The notes: generated by a model from the letters alone, not told the origin. Numbered from the stretch's first letter, positions 18,111 to 26,257 are shown. The stretch: 64,000 nt of DNA from Rhodobacteraceae bacterium EL129 (GCA_900313005.1 ONZJ01000002.1:3836207-3900206), one strand, 5' to 3'. Numbers and translations are program-made.

Positions 18111-18505
18111 TCTATCCGTTGATGCCTGCCTTGAGCCCTGAGCAGACCTTTGTTTTGAAACGCTCTGCTACGGTAGGCCAACGTCAGCCCCTGGGGTGGT
18201 GAGCTGCCGCTAATTTCAGCACGCTTTATGTCAGCCAACAGCATCCGACAAAACTAGTGATGCGCCCATCCTCACCATATCGCCAGCCCAAGGGAGGGGT
18301 TGACGATGGCCGGGCCGCTAAAGCGGCTGTTAACCGGCCTGGGTGCGCTATCGGAAACGGCAGCAATGGTCCGCTGCTCAGAAATCTTGCCATTGTGTCC
18401 ACGCCATGAACAATCCCCTGTTCTGACACATTCTGTCACGAATTCCGCCACGGTCCTTAACTATCCCTGATTTTGCAACAATGAGCATTAAACAGGAAAC
18501 AGACC
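18111..18505. other. 395-bp intergenic region holding a dispersed repeat copy
   Basis: No protein gene is convincing here. The central part (18277-18346) is a copy of the two-hairpin element described separately. The right-hand end should contain the promoter of the small ORF at 18506, with the ribosome binding site AACAGGAAACAG. No tRNA is visible. Confidence 0.5.
18277..18346 (-). repeat. Two-hairpin intergenic element, copy A
   Basis: Read on the minus strand: GCACCCAGGCCGGTTAACAG, then an inner hairpin GCCGC-TTTA-GCGGC closed by CCGGCC, then ATCGTC, then a second stem around the loop CTCCCTT, ending GGCGATAT. It aligns end to end with the copy at 36267-36332. The outer stem is GGCCGG/CCGGCC, and the inner stem differs in sequence from the other copies but still pairs. 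Confidence 0.75.
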
Positions 18506-18688
18506 ATGAAAACCCAAGAATTGCAGAGCCTTGCACAACGTGAACGCCAATTGGCCGTATCCGAGCGTGAATGGATGCACCGCCTCAAAGGCTACGGGTA
18601 TGCGATCAAAGACACCAACGAAGGACGGTTTCTGACTTCGATCGTACGCAAAACCGAGCTGTGCAGCCTGCCGGGCCACATCACCTGA
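18506..18688 (+). CDS. Small hypothetical protein, 60 residues
   Basis: The product begins MKTQELQSLAQRERQLAVSE and continues with a charged helical region, then KGYGYAIKDTNEGRFLTS. It has a plausible ribosome binding site (CAGGAAACAG) before the ATG at 18506 and ends 13 bp from the convergent phosphotransferase gene. I do not recognise the family. Composition and start signal support a real gene, probably a cytoplasmic small helical protein. Confidence 0.55.
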   Translation: MKTQELQSLAQRERQLAVSEREWMHRLKGYGYAIKDTNEGRFLTSIVRKTELCSLPGHIT

Positions 18689-18701
18689 TCATTCTCAGGA
18701 T

Positions 18702-19733
18702 TTAACCATCGCGCAGGGCTGCCTCCAGGCCCTGTCGCGCGAACACCGGGACATATGTGCCCAGCTTCATGCCTTTTGCCGGGTCCGACGCAGTGCCGTC
18801 GAGCGCACGCTTCTTGACCCCTTGCAAAATGGCCGCCATCCGAAAATGACAGAACGCCAGATAATAGCCGAACCGGTTGATGCCGGGCAGGTCGCGACGT
18901 TGACAGTAGATGTCGATGAATTGTTGATCGCTCCACAGTCCCGCTGCAGTGCGGTCAATGCCTTGGAGCCCGCGACCAACGATGCCTTGCGGCATTCCCC
19001 ATTGCATGATCACTGACGCAAGATCGGCGTAAGGGTGCCCAATCGTTGACAATTCCCAATCCAAAACCGCAACGCAGGTGGGGCCTTCGGGTTCAAACAG
19101 CAGATTGTCCAACCTGTAATCCCCATGCACCAGGCAACGCTGACCGTCGTCATTTGGCATGTTTTGATCCAGCCAGGTGATCAAGGCCTGCATGTCGGGA
19201 AGATCATCGGTTTGGCTGGCGGTGTATTGCTTGGTCCATCTGTCGACCTGCCGCCTGATGTAATGACCATCGGGGCCATAGTCAGACAGGCCATTTGCTG
19301 TGATATCAACACTATGAATGGCTGCTAGAACCCGGTTCATCTGGTCGATGATCAGGCCGCGCTGATCGGGGGGTAATGAGGGCAGGCGTGGGTCATCAAA
19401 ATTGCGGCCTTCGACCATGCCCATAATGTAGAAGGCCGAGCCAATCACATCGTCCTCTTCGCACAGAAGATACATCGGGGCGACGGGCACGTCAGATCCT
19501 GCCAAGGCGTGCTGGACCCGAAACTCCCGATCCACAGCGTGTGCCGATTTCAGTATTTTACCCAAGGGCTTACGCCGCAAGACATAGGCGCCAGCAGAAG
19601 TTTGCAACCGGTAGGTTGGGTTGGATTGCCCCCCTTGGAATTTGGTCGCTGTCACACGCCCGTCAAAGCCCGGCAAGCGGCCTGCAACCCAATCTGAGAC
19701 GGCTGCGGTGTCCAAAGTTTCGTGGGTGTGCAT
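18702..19733 (-). CDS. Phosphotransferase family protein (APH/ACAD10-like kinase fold)
   Basis: A 343-residue protein with the aminoglycoside-phosphotransferase fold of the type associated with acyl-CoA dehydrogenases (ACAD10/11-like). Visible are the N-terminal GGQSNPTYRL nucleotide loop, the lysine region RRKPLGK, the catalytic loop LVHGDYRLDNLLF and the metal-binding DWELSTIGHPYADL. The related ACAD10/11 proteins phosphorylate 4-hydroxyacyl-CoA or similar compounds; the substrate here is not determinable. It is divergent from rpe by about 90 bp. Confidence 0.88.
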   Translation of the reverse strand: MHTHETLDTAAVSDWVAGRLPGFDGRVTATKFQGGQSNPTYRLQTSAGAYVLRRKPLGKILKSAHAVDREFRVQHALAGSDVPVAPMYLLCEEDDVIGSAFYIMGMVEGRNFDDPRLPSLPPDQRGLIIDQMNRVLAAIHSVDITANGLSDYGPDGHYIRRQVDRWTKQYTASQTDDLPDMQALITWLDQNMPNDDGQRCLVHGDYRLDNLLFEPEGPTCVAVLDWELSTIGHPYADLASVIMQWGMPQGIVGRGLQGIDRTAAGLWSDQQFIDIYCQRRDLPGINRFGYYLAFCHFRMAAILQGVKKRALDGTASDPAKGMKLGTYVPVFARQGLEAALRDG

Positions 19734-19824
19734 GAAGGACGCCTCTTATTTCACTGGACCTGCGGGATCATTGGTTGCACAAAGCGCCCAGCCGATCAAC
19801 GTTGCCTGCGCCTAAGGAAATCAC

Positions 19825-20514
19825 ATGTCATTCGACCGCTCCATCAAGATTGCCCCCTCCATCCTCAGTGCGGATTTCGCCAATTTTGGTGAGGAAATTC
19901 AAGCGATTGAGGCCCAAGGCGCGGATTGGGTGCATGTCGATGTGATGGACGGGCATTTCGTGCCGAACCTGACCTTTGGACCCCAAGCGGTCAAGGCGTT
20001 CAGGCCACATGTGAAGACGTTTATGGACGTGCATTTGATGATTTCGCCCGTGGATCAATACATTGAGGCCTACGCCGAGGCGGGGGCCGATCTGATTTGC
20101 GCCCATGTCGAGGCCGGACCGCATGTGCATCGCACCATGCAGGCAATCAAGGCGACGGGAAAGATGGCCGGTGTTGCGGTTAATCCCGGCACGCCACTGG
20201 AGAGCATCGCGCATGTGCTTGATCTGGTGGATATGGTCTGTCTGATGACCGTAAACCCTGGATTTGGTGGACAAAAATTCATTCACAGCGGGGTCGAGAA
20301 AACCCGTAAACTGCGCCAGATGATTGGCGACCGGCCCATTCACATTGAGATTGACGGCGGTGTCACGACTGAGACCGCCCCCCTCGTGGCCGAGGCCGGA
20401 GCTGATGTTCTGGTCGCGGGATCAGCCGTGTTCAAAGGTGGCAGCGTGGGCAATCCCGACGTCTACGGCAGCAATATCGCGGCCATTCGCAAGGTGGCAG
20501 CGAGCGCTTTGTAA
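19825..20514 (+). CDS. rpe: Ribulose-phosphate 3-epimerase
   Basis: Rpe interconverts ribulose-5-phosphate and xylulose-5-phosphate in the pentose phosphate pathway. The 229-residue TIM barrel carries the family signatures IAPSILSADFANFGEE, WVHVDVMDGHFVPNLTFG with the metal and acid residues, DVHLM, VNPGFGGQKFI and the phosphate-binding DGGVTTETA/VAGSAVFKG. A weak ribosome binding site, AAGGAAATCAC, precedes the ATG. It stands alone between a divergent kinase-like gene and the nitronate monooxygenase. Confidence 0.96.
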   Translation: MSFDRSIKIAPSILSADFANFGEEIQAIEAQGADWVHVDVMDGHFVPNLTFGPQAVKAFRPHVKTFMDVHLMISPVDQYIEAYAEAGADLICAHVEAGPHVHRTMQAIKATGKMAGVAVNPGTPLESIAHVLDLVDMVCLMTVNPGFGGQKFIHSGVEKTRKLRQMIGDRPIHIEIDGGVTTETAPLVAEAGADVLVAGSAVFKGGSVGNPDVYGSNIAAIRKVAASAL

Positions 20515-20517
20515 ATT

Positions 20518-20534
20518 ATTGGCAGTCTGCCAAT
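20518..20534. promoter_or_regulatory. 17-bp palindrome between rpe and the nitronate monooxygenase gene
   Basis: ATTGGCAG-T-CTGCCAAT is a perfect 8-bp inverted repeat with one central base, four bases after the rpe stop and about 75 bp before the next start. No T-tract follows, so it resembles an operator more than a terminator. The binding protein is unknown. Confidence 0.45.
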
Positions 20535-20608
20535 TCGACTCGGATTTATTGCAAGTTTACGGTCTATGATGGGGCGATCCGATGATTGCGCCCGAAATGG
20601 AGATGTAA

Positions 20609-21589
20609 ATGATCCGCACCCGACTGACTGACCGCTTTGATCTGGAGCATCCGATTGTCTCGGCCCCGATGGCATTCGCGGCGGGCGGAAGACTGGCCGC
20701 AGCGGTGACCCATGCCAGGGGCCTGGGGCTGATCGGTGGCGGCTACGGCGATCCCGAGTGGCTGAAAGGCGCGTTCAAGGACGCGGGCAACGCGCGGGTT
20801 GGGGCCGGGTTGATCACCTGGAAACTGGCCGAGCAGCCTGAGGTTCTGGACCTGGTCTTGGAACGTGATCCGGCGGTGATGTTTCTGTCGTTTGGCGACC
20901 CTGCGCCTTTTGCGCCCAAAATGCGCGAGGCCGGTGTGCCGCTGATCTGTCAGGTGCAGAGCCTGCGTGACGCCCAACATGCGGTTGAGGTTGGGGCAGA
21001 GGTGATTGTCGCCCAAGGTGCCGAGGCCGGGGGGCATGGCGAGAAACGCGCGACCTTCACGATTGTGCCTGAGGTGGCTGATTGGCTGGCCACCCATGCG
21101 CCCAACACGTTGCTTTTGGCCGCTGGTGGCGTGGCCGATGGGCGTGGGTTGGCGGCGGCGTTGATGCTGGGGGCGGATGGCGTGCTGGTGGGATCACGGC
21201 TTTGGGCCTCGGCCGAAGCGGAGGTGTCTGAAGCGATGACGGATGCCGCGATAGCCTCGACCGGGGATCACACGATCCGCTCGACCGTGATGGACCGGGC
21301 AAGGTATCTGGATTGGCCAGAGCGCTATACCGCGCGGGTGTTGCAGAATGCGTTTACCCAGCGCTGGCACAATGATCTGGACGGGCTGATGGCCAAGGCC
21401 GCCGAGGAATCCGAGAAGTGGATTGCGGGGTGGACAGCTGGAGACCCTGAGCGCGCCAATACCTTTGTGGGCGAATCCGCCGGGTTGATCAACGATCGCC
21501 CGCCGGCGGGTGAGATCATTGAACGCATGAGTGCCGAGGCTGAATCTTTGATGACGGGAACCGCAACCCGATACGGATTGACGGGTTGA
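20609..21589 (+). CDS. Nitronate monooxygenase (2-nitropropane dioxygenase family)
   Basis: An FMN-dependent TIM-barrel oxygenase of 326 residues, related to class I/II nitronate monooxygenases that oxidise alkyl nitronates such as propionate-3-nitronate. Motifs are the N-terminal HPIVSAPMAFAAGGRLAAAV, the FMN-phosphate region LLAAGGVADGRGLAAALMLGADGVLVGSR, and VIVAQGAEAGGHGEKR with the catalytic His region. A palindrome precedes it. It ends one base before the convergent methyltransferase stop. Many family members have undetermined substrates. Confidence 0.88.
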   Translation: MIRTRLTDRFDLEHPIVSAPMAFAAGGRLAAAVTHARGLGLIGGGYGDPEWLKGAFKDAGNARVGAGLITWKLAEQPEVLDLVLERDPAVMFLSFGDPAPFAPKMREAGVPLICQVQSLRDAQHAVEVGAEVIVAQGAEAGGHGEKRATFTIVPEVADWLATHAPNTLLLAAGGVADGRGLAAALMLGADGVLVGSRLWASAEAEVSEAMTDAAIASTGDHTIRSTVMDRARYLDWPERYTARVLQNAFTQRWHNDLDGLMAKAAEESEKWIAGWTAGDPERANTFVGESAGLINDRPPAGEIIERMSAEAESLMTGTATRYGLTG

Positions 21590-22321
21590 TCACCCGGGCT
21601 TTTGCCATTCCATCATCATCAGATAGGGCATTTTTTGATAGGCTTCGATGCGCTCGGGGGGGCCGCTTTGGGGCTGTGGTTCGTCGAAGTGGGTGAGCGA
21701 CAGACCTGCACCAAGGGCGGCTTGCATGTAGTATGACAACGGGCGGTGCCAGTTTTGCACCCGCATCCCATCCCACTCAAACCAACCTTTGCGGGTTTCC
21801 AGGTAGTTCCCCAAAGGGCGCAGTTCTTCGCCGGTGGTGGCACATGTGCGACGGCCAAACAGATTGCTGGAGGTCGAAAAGCTGGTCAGATTTGCGATCA
21901 ACAGACGCCCGCCGGGTGTCAGCACCCGCGCCATTTCCGATATGGCCTGCGCGGCGTCGTCGATGTCGATCAGCGAGAGGTAGCTGACCACCAGATCGAA
22001 CGCGGCCTCGGGGTGGGGGATGGCTTCGGCAAAGCCTAGCTGATAGTCGCCCTGCCGATCACGCTGCCGGGCTGTTTCGATCATCTGAGGCACCGGATCC
22101 AACCCGGTGGTCACAATGCCCTGCTCGGCCATCATCCGGCAAAACCGGCCTTCGCCACAGCCCACATCCAGAGCCGTGGCCGGGGTGGCCGCCTTGATCC
22201 GGGCCAGCATCGGTGCATCAAGCACATGCAGGCGTGAAAAATCCCCTGATGTCCCGGCGCGGTCAATCCAGGCCTGAGCCGAGCTGACCCAGCCGTTTTC
22301 ATCTGCATCACGATTGATCAT
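21590..22321 (-). CDS. Class I SAM-dependent methyltransferase
   Basis: A 243-residue methyltransferase with the type-11 Rossmann core: motif I ALDVGCGEGRFCRMMAEQG near residues 48-66, acidic motif TTGLDP, and motif IV around AFDLVVSYLSLIDIDD. The C-terminal HRPLSYYMQAALGAGL is typical of this UbiE/Coq5-like family of small-molecule methyltransferases. The ATG at 22321 has GGAGG five bases upstream, so the longer frame beginning at 22669 is rejected. The substrate is unknown. The gene is divergent from the M20 peptidase. Confidence 0.82.
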   Translation of the reverse strand: MINRDADENGWVSSAQAWIDRAGTSGDFSRLHVLDAPMLARIKAATPATALDVGCGEGRFCRMMAEQGIVTTGLDPVPQMIETARQRDRQGDYQLGFAEAIPHPEAAFDLVVSYLSLIDIDDAAQAISEMARVLTPGGRLLIANLTSFSTSSNLFGRRTCATTGEELRPLGNYLETRKGWFEWDGMRVQNWHRPLSYYMQAALGAGLSLTHFDEPQPQSGPPERIEAYQKMPYLMMMEWQKPG

Positions 22322-22434
22322 GCCAGCCTCCTTTGGGAAACCCCGTGTGGTATCCAAGCCAGAGATCGAGATCAAGCGCCACTTTTGTTGAGATGGGGCG
22401 GGTGTTAGACAAGAGCAGCAAGCAGGAGTGCCCC

Positions 22435-23706
22435 ATGGATGTGACAGACAAGCTGAGAGCCGAGGTCGAGGCGCGGGAAGGTGATCTGGTGGCGCTGACG
22501 CAGGAACTGATCCGCATGCCCACGCTGAACCCGCCCGGCGCGCTTTATCGTGATATCTGTGACTATCTGGACAGGCGTTTGTTGAAGGCCGGGTTTGAGA
22601 CGCAGCTGATCCGGGCGGAGGGGGCCATTGGTGACAGTAACACCTATCCGCGTTGGAACATCGTGGCACGGCGCGAGGGCAAGTGTGCCGGTGAATGCGT
22701 GCATTTCAACTCTCACATTGATGTGGTGGAGGCAGGCCACGGCTGGACGGTGGACCCCTTTGGCGGTGCGTTGAAGGATGGTCGTGTCTACGGGCGCGGG
22801 GCTTGTGACATGAAGGGCGGATTGGCAGCGTCGATCATTGCGGCGGAGGTGTTTATTGACCTGTGTCCTGATTATGCCGGCGCGATTGAAATCAGCGGTA
22901 CGGCGGACGAGGAATCGGGCGGCTTTGGCGGTGTGGCCTATCTGGCCGAGCAGGGGTTTTACAAACGGGTGGATCACGTGATCATCCCTGAGCCGCTGAA
23001 CAAGGATCGCATCTGTCTGGGGCATCGCGGCGTCTGGTGGGCCGAGATTGAGACCAAGGGCGAGATTGCCCATGGCTCCATGCCCTTTCTGGGTGATTGT
23101 GCCGTGCGCCACATGGGGGCAGTGATGCAGGAGATGGAGACATCGCTGTTTCCCGCTTTGGCATTGAAGCGCACGGACATGCCTGTGGTGCCCGAGGGAG
23201 CCAAGCAATCGACGTTGAACATCAATTCGGTGCATGGCGGAGAACCCGAGCAGGATGTATCGTACTCGGGTCTGCCTGCGCCTTGTGTGCCGGATCGGTG
23301 CCGGATGGTGATCGACCGGCGGTTCCTGATCGAGGAAGACATCGGCGATGTGGAGCAAGAGATGCGTGATGTGTTGGAGAGCGTGCGCGCGGAGCGGCCC
23401 GGGTTTGACTATGACATCCGCGAATTGCACCGGGTGTTGCCCACGATGACCGAGCGGGACGCGCCTGTTGTGGGTGCCGTGGCCGGGGCCATCGGCCAAG
23501 TGTTTGACCGCGAGGCAGACTATGTCGTCAGTCCCGGCACCTATGATCAGAAACACATCGACCGGATTGGACGTTTGAAGAACTGCATCGCCTACGGCCC
23601 CGGCATTCTGGATCTGGCGCATAAGCCGGATGAATACGTGGGTGTCGAGGATATGGTCCAATCGGCGCAGGTCATGGTGCTGGCGTTGCACGAGTTGCTA
23701 GAATGA
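22435..23706 (+). CDS. M20 peptidase, ArgE/DapE-type deacylase
   Basis: A 423-residue zinc amidohydrolase of the acetylornithine deacetylase / succinyl-diaminopimelate desuccinylase superfamily. Metal and catalytic motifs are FNSHIDVVEAG, GRGACDMKGGLAA, GTADEESGG and the late GPGILDLAHKPDEYVGVEDM. The ATG at 22435 follows CAGGAG. The exact substrate (N-acylated amino acid or dipeptide) is not readable. Its last 111 bp (23596-23706) are duplicated, slightly diverged, at 24921-25034 and 26140-26250, making this gene the left anchor of the mosaic that ends at panC. Confidence 0.9.
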   Translation: MDVTDKLRAEVEAREGDLVALTQELIRMPTLNPPGALYRDICDYLDRRLLKAGFETQLIRAEGAIGDSNTYPRWNIVARREGKCAGECVHFNSHIDVVEAGHGWTVDPFGGALKDGRVYGRGACDMKGGLAASIIAAEVFIDLCPDYAGAIEISGTADEESGGFGGVAYLAEQGFYKRVDHVIIPEPLNKDRICLGHRGVWWAEIETKGEIAHGSMPFLGDCAVRHMGAVMQEMETSLFPALALKRTDMPVVPEGAKQSTLNINSVHGGEPEQDVSYSGLPAPCVPDRCRMVIDRRFLIEEDIGDVEQEMRDVLESVRAERPGFDYDIRELHRVLPTMTERDAPVVGAVAGAIGQVFDREADYVVSPGTYDQKHIDRIGRLKNCIAYGPGILDLAHKPDEYVGVEDMVQSAQVMVLALHELLE

Positions 23707-23819
23707 GTGGAGTCGCTGCTCATTTGCTTTTAGCGCTTTGACGGTGCTGACAAGTAGTGGCATTCACTTCGTTTTGATGTAGTCCAAGAGTTGGTCTCGT
23801 TACTTGCAGGAAGACACTC

Positions 23820-24377
23820 ATGATCAGACTATTGCGGCGTGTTAGGCATCGGATCAGCCTAAGTGTTTTTTTTAGTCTAGCTGTGATTTCACTTTATTCT
23901 CCTACTTATGCCCAAGGTGACTCATTTTGGGCATCAGTCAGAGTAGAACGTATCGTCGTCGACGTCCCAGACATTGGTCTGACTCGTGTATATAGAAAAG
24001 ACCGGAGTTTGGCGTATTCGGACGACCGCATAGTCAAGGATCTAGAGGCAGCTCTCTGGAAAGACTTTGGGTCGCTTGGAAAGGGCTCGATCCCAGTTGA
24101 ATTGAACGTTCGCCTGAATATTTTAAGCATACCGCAAATGAAAAAGGCCAGAAACATCGGTGCAAGAAGTATGATGGCCGCGTTCAAGGTAACGGTTTTG
24201 CAGATTTCTGAACAATCTAAGTTGACCCAATTGCGAGGCGTCAGAAAGTTCGGAGCGACGACAAATTGTCTCGAATTAGATGGGCGGAAGCTTCCTTTGC
24301 CACACGAGGATGTCGCCGTTGAATATGAGGAACTTTTATCTGGGTTCTCGTGTGCATTGCGAAAAGCCTTGCAGTAG
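23820..24377 (+). CDS. Array cargo 1: predicted exported protein, 185 residues
   Basis: I do not recognise the family. A signal peptide covers about residues 1-31 (basic start, then SLSVFFSLAVISLYSPTYA), so the mature protein is probably periplasmic or surface-located. The rest mixes beta-like and helical segments, has two cysteines (NCLELDG and GFSCALRKAL) and no visible catalytic motif. Base composition is visibly more A+T-rich than neighbouring genes, which suggests transfer. The ribosome binding site CAGGAAGA is well placed. It lies between the intact M20 peptidase gene and the first panC fragment. Confidence 0.65.
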   Translation: MIRLLRRVRHRISLSVFFSLAVISLYSPTYAQGDSFWASVRVERIVVDVPDIGLTRVYRKDRSLAYSDDRIVKDLEAALWKDFGSLGKGSIPVELNVRLNILSIPQMKKARNIGARSMMAAFKVTVLQISEQSKLTQLRGVRKFGATTNCLELDGRKLPLPHEDVAVEYEELLSGFSCALRKALQ

Positions 24378-24478
24378 TTGCCGCTAACGGAATGGGCCAA
24401 ATCTTGGTCTACTCTACCATTTTCCTACTATGGACTACACGCTGTGTTCGCTAATGGATTTCCGGATGAGTACGCAAG

Positions 24479-24762
24479 TTACTCCACCGCGATATTGTCG
24501 ATCAGGCGTACACCGGCCAACCATGCGGCGGCGAACAGTCGGGCGGGGTGTGTCGGGGCCTCTAACGTGGTCAAATCATCCGCGGCACGCAGATCGAGGT
24601 ATTCGATATCGGTGAAGCCAGCGGCCGCGAGCCGATTGACCGCCACGGCGTGCAGGTCAGAGAAGGGGTCGCCTGCGGTCAGACCTGCGGCGATGATCCT
24701 CAACTCTTCAAACAATGCGCGGGCTTTGACGCGGGAACGGCCCGACAGCAGAAGATTGCGGG
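24479..24762 (-). pseudogene. panC 3' fragment 1
   Basis: This stretch encodes on the minus strand the last ~90 residues of pantoate-beta-alanine ligase, ending DNIAVE, with a TAA stop at 24479-24481. Homology to the resident panC (26738-27010 part) breaks at about 24760, where a leucine-rich-repeat gene fragment begins. It lacks the catalytic N-terminal domain, so it is not a working enzyme. It is identical to fragment 2 for 146 bases (24481-24626 against 25813-25958) but differs from the resident gene at many sites. Confidence 0.9.
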
Positions 24763-24920
24763 TTGGATGGCTCGACCGAGTATTTCAAGGCATTGGAAGG
24801 TAAGGGGTGTGAGCTGACGGGTGGGAATTTCTAGCGCCAGGGTTACAAGCCCGGATGGCACTATCAAATGGAAGTGCAATACACGCGGATGAACGATTGG
24901 TTTGGGTTGAGCGAGACAGC
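24763..24920 (+). pseudogene. Leucine-rich-repeat gene 3' fragment 1
   Basis: Translated from 24763, this gives LDGSTEYFKALEGKGCELTG, then a TAG after GGNF, then RQGYKPGWHYQMEVQYTRMN and further. It matches the C-terminal part of the intact LRR gene (LDGSTKYFRKLEG to RQGYRPGEQYQ) but is clearly a different allele. It is joined without a gap to panC fragment 1 on the left and to a peptidase 3' fragment on the right. With an in-frame stop and no start it is a relic. Confidence 0.85.
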
Positions 24921-25034
24921 GGCCCCGGCATTCTGGATCTGGCGCATAAGCCGGATGAATATGTGGGTGTCGAGGATATGATGCAATCGGCACAGGTCAT
25001 GGTGCTGGCGTTGCACGAGTTGTTGGCAGGGTAG
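24921..25034 (+). pseudogene. M20 peptidase 3' fragment 1
   Basis: It encodes GPGILDLAHKPDEYVGVEDM and the rest of the peptidase C-terminus, ending HELLAG with a TAG stop. Identity with 23596-23706 is very high at the DNA level and starts abruptly at GGCCCCGGC; the sequence before that is LRR-gene-derived. It cannot encode an active enzyme. It stands in front of cargo 2 just as the intact peptidase stands in front of cargo 1. Confidence 0.9.
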
Positions 25035-25143
25035 TACCGACTTTCGAGTGCCAAGACGGATACGCGTAAGACGTCACAAAGTTGTGAGGTCTGTTGATCG
25101 CAGCCGCCACAATTTGCCCAAATCCAAACGATACGCGTTCAGT

Positions 25144-25809
25144 ATGAAACATTTTATGACACTCCTGACCGTCGCCGCCGTGGGCTTTGCCTTCTGGCAA
25201 TATCCTGCGTGGAGAGTCTCTCAGCAGCAGTTGACCCTTGCCGAAGACCGAGTAGAGGCCATGATTGCCGAAGGGATTAACCACGTCACCTTCAGTGATC
25301 TGACTGAACTGAGGCGGTTGCCTTCGAACATTCGCAATGCGGAGCGGCTGGAATATCTCAACCTCAGCAAAACCAGCGTGTACAACCTGTCGGGTATCGA
25401 GGGTCTGACCAAGTTAAAGCAACTGAATGCCAATCAGACCAGAGTGATGGATTTGCAGCCGTTATCGGGGTTGCCAAACCTCAGGTTGGTCTATTTGCAC
25501 GGGACCTGGGCTGAAGATTTGACACCGCTGACAACATTGCCTGCTCTTGAGCAGCTGGATATCGGTAAGATGCAAATAGCTTCGCTTGAGCCGGTGACGC
25601 AGATCGCTGGTCTGAATTGGCTTAATCTACATCGAAGCTATGCGCTGGATGGTTCAACCAAGTATTTCAGAAAGCTGGAAGGGCGTGTGCATGATTTGAG
25701 CGGGGGCAATTCATACCGTCAAGGATATCGCCCCGGTGAACAGTATCAATGGATGGTGACATATTGGCGTTGGAAAGCCCGGTTAGGTTATCAGTCCCAA
25801 TCGAGTTAA
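25144..25809 (+). CDS. Array cargo 2: membrane-anchored leucine-rich-repeat protein
   Basis: A 221-residue protein with a hydrophobic N-terminal segment (about residues 3-21, MTLLTVAAVGFAFWQYPAW) that is a signal anchor or signal peptide. It is followed by about five LRR units of internalin-like spacing (LEYLNLSKTSV, LKQLNANQTRV, LRLVYLHGTWA, LEQLDIGKMQI, LNWLNLHRSYA). LRRs are protein-binding surfaces; the partner is unknown. The start at 25144 is chosen over an upstream in-frame ATG at 25048, whose extra sequence is strongly basic and unlike a signal. It ends one base before the panC fragment 2 stop. Confidence 0.75.
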   Translation: MKHFMTLLTVAAVGFAFWQYPAWRVSQQQLTLAEDRVEAMIAEGINHVTFSDLTELRRLPSNIRNAERLEYLNLSKTSVYNLSGIEGLTKLKQLNANQTRVMDLQPLSGLPNLRLVYLHGTWAEDLTPLTTLPALEQLDIGKMQIASLEPVTQIAGLNWLNLHRSYALDGSTKYFRKLEGRVHDLSGGNSYRQGYRPGEQYQWMVTYWRWKARLGYQSQSS

Positions 25810-25810
25810 A

Positions 25811-26088
25811 TCACTCCACCGCGATATTGTCGATCAGGCGTACACCGGCCAACCATGCGGCGGCGAACAGTCGGGCGGGGTGTGTCGGGGCCTCTAACGT
25901 GGTCAAATCATCCGCGGCACGCAGATCGAGGTATTCGATATCGGTGAAGCCAGCGGCCTCGAGCCGCTTAACCGCCACGGTGTGCAGGTCAGAGAAGGGG
26001 CCGCCTGCGGTCAGACTTGCGGCGATGATCTCCATTTCTTCAAACAATGCGGGTGCTTTGACTCGGGCGCGGTCCGACAACAGCAGGT
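25811..26088 (-). pseudogene. panC 3' fragment 2
   Basis: The minus strand again encodes the PanC C-terminus (from [14 protein letters not shown] to DNIAVE, TGA stop). Homology with the resident gene ends at about 26088, some 50 bases short of the panC end point seen in fragment 1 relative to the gene. It lacks the nucleotide-binding domain. It is more similar to fragment 1 than to the intact panC 650 bp away, which points to a shared foreign origin. Confidence 0.9.
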
Positions 26089-26139
26089 GGAGGTGCAATA
26101 CACGCGGATGAAAAATTGGTTTGGGTTGAGCGAGACCGC
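26089..26139 (+). pseudogene. Leucine-rich-repeat gene 3' fragment 2
   Basis: Only about 50 bp remain, encoding VEVQYTRMKNWFGLSETA, which matches the end of LRR fragment 1 (MEVQYTRMNDWFGLSETA). The junction to the following peptidase fragment is at the same base as in fragment 1. This implies that the LRR-to-peptidase join was made once and then copied. Confidence 0.8.
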
Positions 26140-26250
26140 GGCCCCGGCATTCTGGATCTGGCGCATAAGCTGGATGAATATGTGGGTGTCGAGGATATGG
26201 TCCAATCGGCGCAGGTTATGGTGCTGGTGTTGCACGAGTTGCTCAGGTGA
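26140..26250 (+). pseudogene. M20 peptidase 3' fragment 2
   Basis: It encodes GPGILDLAHKLDEYVGVEDM through HELLR and a TGA stop, nearly identical to the end of the intact gene at 23596-23706. It has a Pro to Leu change in AHKPDEY and an Ala to Val change near the end. It is an inactive relic, and it precedes cargo 3. Confidence 0.9.
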
Positions 26251-26257
26251 GGCAGCC

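Noticed and set aside
22405..23691. Long open frame of 428 codons on the minus strand opposite the M20 peptidase gene
   Set aside because: It is the antisense of a well-conserved gene, has no recognisable domain and is the kind of chance frame common in GC-rich DNA.
24479..24715. Could the panC-like frames at 24479 and 25811 be small functional genes?
   Set aside because: They encode only the C-terminal quarter of PanC, lack the catalytic domain and start signals, and are joined to other gene scraps.
24763..25034. Insertion sequence or integron explanation for the peptidase-panC mosaic
   Set aside because: I see no transposase, terminal inverted repeats, target-site duplications or attC-like hairpins at the junctions. 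Breakpoints fall inside homologous gene ends, which fits homologous recombination better.
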